Positions 1 to 6,007 of a DNA stretch of 22,270 nt are shown one piece after another (position 1 is the first letter of the stretch; every line of letters starts with the position of its first letter). The DNA lies in assembly GCA_945907085.1 (NCBI GenBank), contig CAMDSS010000008.1, positions 1-22,270 of the forward strand. Direction: 5' to 3'. Made by a program: the position numbers and the translations under genes. The DNA comes from Cyanobium sp. NIES-981. GTDB lineage: Bacteria; Cyanobacteriota; Cyanobacteriia; PCC-6307; Cyanobiaceae. The notes under the pieces are model-generated. The model did not search any database. It was not told the DNA's origin and worked only from the letters and a program-made list of their open reading frames with translations.

Positions 1-474
1 GAGGTGCTGCCCCATTCCCTGGCCTTCAACCTCTTCTTGCACAACTCGCCCCTGCAGCCCAATGGCTACTGCGAAGAGGAGCTCAAGATGCTCAACGAAA
101 CCCGCAAGATCATGGGATTGCCCGATCTGCGCCTTTCGGCCACCTGCGTGCGGGTGCCGGTGCTGCGGGCCCACTCGGAAGCGGTGAACATTGAATTTGC
201 GGAGCCCTTCCCGGTGGCGGAGGCCCGCGCCTTGCTTGCCCAGGCTGCGGGGGTGGAGCTGCTCGAAGACTTCGAGGCCAACCGCTTCCCCATGCCCACC
301 GATGTGACGGGCCGGGATCCGGTGGCCATAGGGCGCATCCGCCAGGACCTCAGCGATCCCCATGCCCTCGAGCTTTGGCTTTGTGGCGACCAGATCCGCA
401 AGGGGGCGGCCCTCAATGCGGTGCAAATCGCTGAATTGTTGATCCAGGGCCCAGGGGCCGGGGTGGTCTCTTGA
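1..474 (+). CDS. asd: Aspartate-semialdehyde dehydrogenase, C-terminal part (5' truncated by window edge)
   Basis: Asd reduces L-aspartyl-4-phosphate to aspartate-semialdehyde with NADPH, the branch-point step toward lysine/DAP, threonine and methionine; it is cytosolic. The frame is open from base 1 and ends at the TGA at 472-474, giving 157 visible codons, about the last 45% of a typical 340-residue enzyme. The visible part is the C-terminal catalytic/dimerisation domain. The run RVPVLRAHSEAVNIE (about bases 151-195) matches the family's conserved R-V-P-V-x-x-x-H segment that carries the substrate-binding Arg and catalytic His. The ending, with a charged RKGAALNAVQIAELLI segment, is typical of Asd. 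The nucleotide-binding domain and active-site Cys lie upstream of the window. The stop overlaps the dapA start by 4 bp (TTGA), so the two genes are almost certainly one operon with coupled translation. Confidence 0.95.
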   Translation, partial: EVLPHSLAFNLFLHNSPLQPNGYCEEELKMLNETRKIMGLPDLRLSATCVRVPVLRAHSEAVNIEFAEPFPVAEARALLAQAAGVELLEDFEANRFPMPTDVTGRDPVAIGRIRQDLSDPHALELWLCGDQIRKGAALNAVQIAELLIQGPGAGVVS

Positions 475-1364
475 GCTCCCAAGTTCCCTTTGGCCGGGTG
501 CTGACCGCGATGGTCACCCCCTTTGCTGCCGATGGCTCGGTGGATCTGGATCTGGCGGCCCGGTTGGCGGTGCATTTGGTGGAGCACGGCTCCGACGGCC
601 TGGTGCTGTGCGGCACCACCGGCGAATCCCCCACCCTCAGCTGGCAGGAGCAACACGAGATCTTTGCGGCGGTCAAAGGCGCCGTGGGCAGTCGGGCCGC
701 GTTGCTGGCCGGCAGTGGCAGCAATTGCACCGCCGAGGCGGTGGAGGCCACCCGGGAGGCGGCGTCCTTGGGGGCCGATGGCGCCCTGGTGGTGGTGCCT
801 TACTACAACAAACCCCCCCAAGATGGGCTCGAGGCCCATTTCCGGGCGGTGGCCCAGGCGGCGCCTGGGTTGCCCCTGATGCTTTACAACATCCCTGGCC
901 GCACCGGCACCAGCCTGGCGCCAGAAACCACTGCCCGGCTGCTCGATTGCCCGAATGTGGTGAGTTTTAAGGCCGCCAGTGGCACCACCGAGGAGGTGAG
1001 TGCCCTGCGGGCCCTTTGTGGCGATCGCTTGGCGATCTACAGCGGTGATGACGCCCTCACCCTGCCGATGCTGGCCGTGGGTGCCGTGGGGGTGGTGAGT
1101 GTGGCCAGCCACATCGCCGGCCCCCAGGTCAGCGCCATGGTGAAGGCCTTCTTGGCTGGCGATTTGGCTGGAGCCCTTGTCTTGCATGAGCAGTTGCTGC
1201 CCCTGTGCAAGGCCCTGTTTTGCACCACCAATCCGATCCCGGTGAAAGCCGCCCTTGAGCTGAGTGGCTGGCCAGTGGGTGCTCCCCGTCTTCCTTTGCT
1301 CTCTGCCGAACCCGACGTGCGCATGCGCCTCAATTCCACCCTGGCCGCTTTGCGTCCTACGTGA
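471..1364 (+). CDS. dapA: 4-hydroxy-tetrahydrodipicolinate synthase
   Basis: DapA condenses pyruvate with aspartate-semialdehyde, the first committed step of lysine and meso-DAP (peptidoglycan) synthesis. The product is 297 residues, normal for this TIM-barrel aldolase. Visible motifs are GTTGESPTLS (48-57), which binds substrate, YYNKP (111-115), the catalytic Tyr139 in LYNIPGRTG, and the Schiff-base Lys167 in SFKAASG, where most homologues read IKEASG. The start is a TTG overlapping the asd stop as TTGA. It is chosen because the next in-frame ATG (codon 14) falls inside the conserved TAMVTPF segment and would remove the first strand. No independent Shine-Dalgarno is seen, so translation probably depends on coupling to asd. 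The asd product is its substrate, which supports co-regulation. Confidence 0.96.
   Translation: MSSQVPFGRVLTAMVTPFAADGSVDLDLAARLAVHLVEHGSDGLVLCGTTGESPTLSWQEQHEIFAAVKGAVGSRAALLAGSGSNCTAEAVEATREAASLGADGALVVVPYYNKPPQDGLEAHFRAVAQAAPGLPLMLYNIPGRTGTSLAPETTARLLDCPNVVSFKAASGTTEEVSALRALCGDRLAIYSGDDALTLPMLAVGAVGVVSVASHIAGPQVSAMVKAFLAGDLAGALVLHEQLLPLCKALFCTTNPIPVKAALELSGWPVGAPRLPLLSAEPDVRMRLNSTLAALRPT
1021..1028. repeat. HIP1 octamer (GCGATCGC)
   Basis: A single perfect copy of the highly iterated palindrome of cyanobacteria lies inside dapA. By eye I found no other perfect copy in the window, although GCGATCG-type near matches occur. The low density fits the picocyanobacterial branch, where HIP1 is less enriched than in many other cyanobacteria. 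Confidence 0.6.
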
Positions 1365-1374
1365 TGCCAAGGCT

Positions 1375-1386
1375 TGTCAGCTGACA
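1375..1386. promoter_or_regulatory. 12-bp perfect palindrome in the dapA-rnj gap
   Basis: TGTCAGCTGACA is a perfect dyad with no loop, 10 bp after the dapA stop and 74 bp before the RNase J ATG. It is more likely a protein-binding dyad than a terminator, since there is no loop and no T tract. It does not match the cyanobacterial LexA or NtcA consensus. Its role is unknown; it may be chance in a GC-rich genome. Confidence 0.3.
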
Positions 1387-1460
1387 GCGGTCAGCCGGTT
1401 GTCCAGTCCAGCTCCAGTTTCAGTTTCAAATCAAATACTGCGATCTTTCGCCCTTTCTCT

Positions 1461-3524
1461 ATGACCAGTTCCAACGGCACCATCAACAGCGCCAAGGCCA
1501 ATCAGCAACCCCATCTGCGCGTGATCCCCTTGGGGGGCTTGCATGAAATTGGTAAGAACACCTGTGTGTTCGAGTACGGCGACGACATCATGTTGGTGGA
1601 TGCCGGCCTGGCCTTCCCTAGCGATGGCATGCACGGCGTCAACGTCGTGATGCCCGACACCAGCTACCTGCGCGAGAACCAGAAGCGCATCCGCGGCATG
1701 ATCGTGACCCACGGTCACGAAGATCACATCGGTGGCATTGCCCACCACCTGAAGAACTTCAACATCCCCGTGATCCACGGGCCCCGTCTGGCCCTGGCGA
1801 TGCTCACCGGAAAGATGGAGGAGGCCGGTGTGATGGATCGCACCATCCTTCAAACCGTCGCCCCCCGGGACGTGGTGAAGGTGGGTCAGCACTTCTCGGT
1901 GGAGTTCATCCGCAACACCCACTCGATGGCCGACAGCTTCTCGCTGGCCATCACCACGCCCGTGGGCACGATCATCTTCACCGGTGACTTCAAGTTCGAC
2001 CACACCCCCGTGGACGGCGAGTATTTCGACATGGCCCGTCTCGCCCATTACGGCGAGCAGGGGGTGTTGTGCCTGTTCAGCGATTCCACCAACTCCGAGG
2101 TGCCCGGCTTCTGCCCCCCTGAGCGTTCGGTGTTCCCCTGCCTGGATCGCCACATCTCCCAGGCTGAAGGTCGGGTGATCATCACCACCTTCGCCAGCTC
2201 CATCCATCGCGTGTCGATGATCCTGGAGCTGGCCCTGAAGAACGGCCGCAAGGTGGGCCTGCTGGGCCGCTCCATGCTCAACGTGATCGCCAAGGCCCGC
2301 GAGCTGGGCTACATGCAGGCCCCCGACGATTTGTTTGTGCCGATCAAGCAGATTCGCGATCTGCCCGACCGGGAAACCCTGCTGCTGATGACCGGTAGCC
2401 AGGGTGAGCCCCTCGCTGCCCTGAGCCGCATTTCCCGCTGTGAGCACCCCCAGGTGCAGGTGAAATCCACCGATACGATCATTTTCTCGGCCAGCCCGAT
2501 CCCCGGTAACACCATCTCGGTGGTGAACACGATCGACCGGCTGATGATGCTCGGCGCCAAGGTGGTCTACGGCAAGGGCGAAGGCATCCACGTGTCGGGC
2601 CATGGCTTCCAGGAAGACCAGAAGCTGATGCTGGCCCTCACCAAGCCCAAGTACTTCGTGCCCGTGCACGGTGAGCACCGCATGCTTGTTTGCCACAGCA
2701 AGACCGCCCAGTCGTTGGGTGTGCCGGCCGACAACATCCTGATCATCGACAACGGTGATGTGGTGGAGCTCACCCCCGACTCCATCCGCAAAGGCGATCC
2801 CGTGAAGGCCGGCATTGAGCTCCTCGATGCCTCCCGCAACGGCATCGTTGATGCCCGGGTGCTCAAAGAGCGCCAGCAATTGGCGGAAGACGGCGTCATA
2901 ACCCTGCTGGCTGTGATCAGCACCGATGGCGTGATGGCGGCTCCCCCAAGGGCGAATTTGCGGGGTGTGGTCACCACCGCCGATCCCCGCAAGCTGTCGT
3001 CGTGGGCTGAGCGGGAGATTGGCTGGGTGCTCGAGAACCGCTGGGGCCAGCTGTGCCGCAATACCGGTGGCAGTGCCCCCGATGTGGACTGGGTGGGTGT
3101 GCAGCGTGAGGTCGAGGTGGGCCTGCAGCGTCGCCTGCGCCGGGAGCTCCAGGTGGAGCCATTGATCATCTGCGTGGTGCAGCCTGCTCCGGCTGGCACC
3201 CCGGCCTACAAGGGCCGTGCCGATGCCGAGCCCGACACCCGTCCGGCTCCCCGGGGTGGCCGCGATGGTGGTGGCCGCCGCGATGTGGTGCGCGACAGCA
3301 GTGGCCGGGCGCCTCTGCCCCAGCGCCAGTTGGCGACCGTGGGCGCTCCAGCTGCAGCCGGTGCAGCTCCAGCCCCTGGGGTGGCTGCTGTTGCTGCCGT
3401 TGCTTCTCCCGCAGTAGCAGCACCTGTGGTTTCGGCACCCGTGGTCAAGGCAGCGCCTGTTGAGGACATCGAACCCGAACCCGCTGGCCGCATCCGTCGT
3501 CGCCGTTCGGCCGCGGCCGAGTGA
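1461..3524 (+). CDS. rnj: Ribonuclease J
   Basis: RNase J is a zinc-dependent 5'-3' exo- and endoribonuclease in mRNA decay and rRNA maturation. The 687-residue product has a metallo-beta-lactamase core with HGHEDH at 84-89, then FTGDFKFDH and SDSTN, followed by the beta-CASP region (about 210-390, ending near the SGH in IHVSGHGFQ) and PVHGEHRM. A C-terminal domain follows. From about residue 585 there is a low-complexity tail rich in Arg/Gly, then Ala/Pro/Val, ending in an Arg cluster. Known RNase J enzymes are about 550-560 residues, so the tail adds roughly 100. The ATG at 1461 is preferred; an in-frame TTG at 1374 would add 29 Ser-rich residues of no family character. No Shine-Dalgarno is apparent. 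The gene follows dapA by 96 bp and converges with a TPR-like gene 8 bp downstream. Confidence 0.95.
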   Translation: MTSSNGTINSAKANQQPHLRVIPLGGLHEIGKNTCVFEYGDDIMLVDAGLAFPSDGMHGVNVVMPDTSYLRENQKRIRGMIVTHGHEDHIGGIAHHLKNFNIPVIHGPRLALAMLTGKMEEAGVMDRTILQTVAPRDVVKVGQHFSVEFIRNTHSMADSFSLAITTPVGTIIFTGDFKFDHTPVDGEYFDMARLAHYGEQGVLCLFSDSTNSEVPGFCPPERSVFPCLDRHISQAEGRVIITTFASSIHRVSMILELALKNGRKVGLLGRSMLNVIAKARELGYMQAPDDLFVPIKQIRDLPDRETLLLMTGSQGEPLAALSRISRCEHPQVQVKSTDTIIFSASPIPGNTISVVNTIDRLMMLGAKVVYGKGEGIHVSGHGFQEDQKLMLALTKPKYFVPVHGEHRMLVCHSKTAQSLGVPADNILIIDNGDVVELTPDSIRKGDPVKAGIELLDASRNGIVDARVLKERQQLAEDGVITLLAVISTDGVMAAPPRANLRGVVTTADPRKLSSWAEREIGWVLENRWGQLCRNTGGSAPDVDWVGVQREVEVGLQRRLRRELQVEPLIICVVQPAPAGTPAYKGRADAEPDTRPAPRGGRDGGGRRDVVRDSSGRAPLPQRQLATVGAPAAAGAAPAPGVAAVAAVASPAVAAPVVSAPVVKAAPVEDIEPEPAGRIRRRRSAAAE

Positions 3525-3544
3525 TTGGCTGATTAGTTCGGCCG
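3514..3544. terminator. Possible bidirectional hairpin at convergent gene ends
   Basis: CGGCCGA (3514-3520) can pair with TCGGCCG (3538-3544) around a 17-nt loop. The hairpin straddles the stop codons of the RNase J gene and the convergent hypothetical gene, which are 8 bp apart. There is no T tract on either strand, so termination is only inferred from position. Confidence 0.3.
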
Positions 3545-4078
3545 AATCACCACACCGAGGAGCCCCTTGGCGAGCTCTGCGCTCTCCTTCGGGCTCAATT
3601 GGGTTGGCTGGATTGGCTTGGTCGGCTGGGTTAGCTGGTCTATGCCCTCCGCAATTTCGGTTGGGCTTTCGCTCTTGTCGAGGCTCTCGAAAGGCTCAAC
3701 GGGCGATGCGACCCCTGGAACGCTTTGAAGCGGCTCCTGGGCAGCAACGTCCGGTAGGGCGATCTTCTCCAGCCAAGGCATGGCATCGGCGGGAGATGGC
3801 ACCTGGGCGGCTAGGCACTGGTTGAGGCCCTCTTGGGCGATGTCAACCAGCAGCGCCTCTGGTTCTGCCGCAAGCACCTGGCGGTAGTGCTCTGCAGCAA
3901 CGCCGGCATCCTTGTAGCCGTACAGCCGGGTATGCCCGAGCAGTAGCAGAACCCGAGATCGGAGCTCGCCATCCAATTCTGCGAGCAGGATTTCGGCGCG
4001 CTCTTCCACTTCGGCCCAGCGCCGTTCGCTGTAGAGACGCTCCAGGGCGGCGTACTGGTCGTTGGCTTGCTCAGCCAT
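3533..4078 (-). CDS. Hypothetical TPR-like helical protein
   Basis: The 181-residue product has no confidently recognised family. Residues 1 to about 85 look like two or three TPR-like helix pairs: YAALERLYSERRWAEVEERAE, then LRSRVLLLLGHTRLYGY, then DAGVAAEHYRQVLAAEPEA, the last having the A-x-x-x-Y-x-x-x-L-x-x-x-P spacing of a TPR. The second half is acidic and Pro/Thr/Ser-rich and carries a degenerate tripeptide repeat near residues 148-162. No signal peptide or membrane segment is visible, so it is probably cytosolic. The ATG at 4078 is chosen because the sequence upstream runs into the end of tilS, 5 bp away. It is almost certainly co-transcribed downstream of tilS, but that does not reveal its function. 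Confidence 0.75.
   Translation of the reverse strand: MAEQANDQYAALERLYSERRWAEVEERAEILLAELDGELRSRVLLLLGHTRLYGYKDAGVAAEHYRQVLAAEPEALLVDIAQEGLNQCLAAQVPSPADAMPWLEKIALPDVAAQEPLQSVPGVASPVEPFESLDKSESPTEIAEGIDQLTQPTKPIQPTQLSPKESAELAKGLLGVVIRPN
3593..3637 (-). repeat. Five-unit 9-bp degenerate tandem repeat (tripeptide repeat)
   Basis: Five consecutive 9-bp units on the coding (minus) strand encode QLT-QPT-KPI-QPT-QLS, pattern [QK]-[PL]-[TIS], in the disordered C-terminal half of the TPR-like protein. On the plus strand the clearest units are GGTTGGCTG, GATTGGCTT, GGTCGGCTG and GGTTAGCTG (3602-3637). Confidence 0.6.
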
Positions 4079-4083
4079 GGGCT

Positions 4084-5133
4084 TCAGGGGTTGATTTCGG
4101 CATTGGGCTGGATCTCCAGGTGCAGTGTGGTGCGATCCCAGTGCAGGCGCCACGGCCCGGCGAGATCCGTTTGGCCCGGGCCTTGGGCTGGGGCCAGCCG
4201 GGCCAGCAGGGTGTCGAGCTGCACGGCCCCCAGTTCAAGGCCCGTGCTGGCGGTGAGCCAGGTGTGGAGCAGGTCCCGTTGGTTGGCGGCGCTGAGGGCC
4301 ATCAGCCGGCGGCGTTGGAGTTGGTGGGGATTCCCATTCCCTCGCAAGGGTTCCAGGGCGAGTTGGAGCAGCTCAGCTCTTGTGGAATCCTCCGCGGCGA
4401 GCCTTTCGGCGAGGGCATTGATCCGCCGGCTGGCCCCAGGGTGGAGCGCTTCGAGCACGGGCAGCACCTCGGCCCGCACCCGGTTGCGGCTGAACTGGGG
4501 GTCTTGGTTGGAAGGATCCAGCCAGATCGGCAGCTGGAGGTCTTCGCAGATTTGGGCGGTGTCCTGGCGCGAAAAGATCAGCAAAGGCCGCACCAAGTGG
4601 AGGCCTTCGCCCAGCTCCCGCTGCCCGCGCAGGCTGGCCAAGCCACGGCGGTGGCTGCCCCGGGCCAAATGCAACAGCAGGGTTTCGGCCCGATCGCTGG
4701 CGGTGTGGGCGGTCACCACATGGCTTGCCTGGAGTGCTCGAGCCCGCTCGATCAGGCAGCTGTAGCGCCAGTCGCGGGCTGCGGCCTCCCGGTGGATTGG
4801 GGCTGCCCAGCGATCGATCGAGAGCGCCAGCCCTTGGCTTTGGGCCCACGCTTCCAGTTCAGAGGCCTGCTGGCTGGATTCAGGCCGCCATTGGTGGTCA
4901 CCGTGCCAGAGCTGCAGATCCCAGTGGTGGAGACGCTGGAGATCCCGAAGCAGGGCCACCAGGGCCATGGAATCTTGGCCCCCAGACAGGGCCGCTAGCA
5001 GTACCCCCCCCTGCGGCAGGAGCGCCGGCTTCCGCAACAGGTGCCGGTGCAGCCGCAGATGGTGGGGGCTCCAGCCTGGAGCTGACCTGGTGGGGGAGGC
5101 CTGGGCCGTAGGGGCTCTTGATGGGAGAATCAC
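4084..5133 (-). CDS. tilS: tRNA(Ile)-lysidine synthetase
   Basis: TilS attaches lysine to C34 of the CAU-anticodon tRNA-Ile, switching it to isoleucine identity and AUA decoding; it is normally essential. The PP-loop ATP-binding motif SGGQDS is at residues 50-55. Further N-type pyrophosphatase features follow: WHGDHQWR, the HxxSDRAETLLL segment (AHTASDRAETLLLHLARGS) and RNRVRAEVLPVLE. At 349 residues it is the short form, without the extended C-terminal domains of the E. coli enzyme. The GTG at 5133 is the only plausible start before the conserved core: no ATG or TTG occurs in frame between it and the helix preceding SGGQDS, and going further upstream would run antisense through ycf23. The next gene begins 5 bp downstream, so they form an operon. 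Its 5' end lies only 12 bp from divergent ycf23. Confidence 0.93.
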   Translation of the reverse strand: MILPSRAPTAQASPTRSAPGWSPHHLRLHRHLLRKPALLPQGGVLLAALSGGQDSMALVALLRDLQRLHHWDLQLWHGDHQWRPESSQQASELEAWAQSQGLALSIDRWAAPIHREAAARDWRYSCLIERARALQASHVVTAHTASDRAETLLLHLARGSHRRGLASLRGQRELGEGLHLVRPLLIFSRQDTAQICEDLQLPIWLDPSNQDPQFSRNRVRAEVLPVLEALHPGASRRINALAERLAAEDSTRAELLQLALEPLRGNGNPHQLQRRRLMALSAANQRDLLHTWLTASTGLELGAVQLDTLLARLAPAQGPGQTDLAGPWRLHWDRTTLHLEIQPNAEINP

Positions 5134-5145
5134 CCCACTATCCCA

Positions 5146-5955
5146 ATGGTTCTGATGTCGCGCATCGATCGCCTGCCCAGCCAGTTGCAAGCCGCCCTGG
5201 CCGAGCACCGCTTGCTCAAGGTGATCGCTGGCCTCACGAACTTCGATGCAGGGTCTGTCGAGCGGATCAGCCGCGCCGCTGGACTTGGTGGTGCTGATTT
5301 GATCGACCTGGCCTGTGATCCCGAGCTGGTGGCCCTGGCCGCTGGGGTCTCCAGCCTGCCGATTTGCGTGAGTGCCGTGGATCCCGAGCTGTTCCCCGCC
5401 GCGGTGGCCGCAGGAGCCGCCATGGTGGAAATCGGCAACTACGACGCCTTCTATTCCCTGGGTCGGGTGTTTGATGCCGCCGAAGTGCTGGCCATCACCC
5501 GCCGCACCCGTGAGCTCCTGCCCGAGGTGGTGCTGTCGGTCACGGTGCCCCATGTCTTGCCCCTGGACCAACAGGAACAGCTCGCCATCGACCTGGTGGA
5601 GGCCGGCGCCGACCTCATCCAGACCGAAGGGGGCACCAGCGCCAAACCCTTCAGCCCCGGCACCCTGGGATTGATCGAGAAGGCTGCTCCCACCCTGGCC
5701 GCCACCCATGCGATTAGCCGGGCCTTGACCGATGCAGGCCACCAGGCTCCTGTGCTCTGTGCTTCTGGCCTGTCTTCCGTGACCGTGCCCATGGCGATTG
5801 GGGCCGGTGCGGCTGGTGTGGGTGTCGGCTCCGCCGTGAACCGCCTCTCGGATCCGTTGGCGATGGTGGCTGTGGTTCGCGGCCTGCGGGAGGCCCTGGG
5901 CAGCGGCGTTCAGTCCGGCTTGAACACCAGGTTCAATACCAACCTCAGCGCCTAA
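5146..5955 (+). CDS. ycf23: Ycf23 / DUF561 family protein
   Basis: The 269-residue product belongs to the Ycf23 (DUF561) family, found in cyanobacteria and encoded on red-lineage plastid genomes; its biochemical role is not established. The sequence has a TIM-barrel-like rhythm: KVIAGLTNFD, GGADLIDLACDPELV, PICVSAVDPELF, MVEIGNYDAFY, LIQTEGGTS, VLCASGLSS and a late glycine-rich GAGAAGVGVGSAVNRL. That last segment resembles the phosphate-binding loop of phosphate-handling barrels, so a small-molecule enzyme is possible. The ATG at 5146 gives MVLMSRIDRL; the ATG at 5155 is an equally good start, and neither has a Shine-Dalgarno. It is divergent from tilS across 12 bp, and uvrB follows 52 bp downstream on the same strand. 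Confidence 0.9.
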   Translation: MVLMSRIDRLPSQLQAALAEHRLLKVIAGLTNFDAGSVERISRAAGLGGADLIDLACDPELVALAAGVSSLPICVSAVDPELFPAAVAAGAAMVEIGNYDAFYSLGRVFDAAEVLAITRRTRELLPEVVLSVTVPHVLPLDQQEQLAIDLVEAGADLIQTEGGTSAKPFSPGTLGLIEKAAPTLAATHAISRALTDAGHQAPVLCASGLSSVTVPMAIGAGAAGVGVGSAVNRLSDPLAMVAVVRGLREALGSGVQSGLNTRFNTNLSA

Positions 5956-6007
5956 ATCCCAGGACGGCGGCTCTTACGGCCGCAGCCCAACCCAGGGCAC
6001 GGCGAGA

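Noticed and set aside
1374..1460. N-terminal extension of RNase J from the TTG at 1374
   Set aside because: The 29 extra residues are Ser-rich and non-conserved in character; the ATG at 1461 gives a normal start.
1431..2879. 482-codon open frame antisense to RNase J
   Set aside because: Composition is rich in His, Gly and Val with no domain; it is the mirror of a strongly biased GC3 coding frame. Similar long mirrors occur opposite lysC, mutS and dapA.
5956..6007. LexA/SOS box upstream of uvrB
   Set aside because: No sequence resembling the cyanobacterial RGTACNNNDGTWC box is present in the gap.
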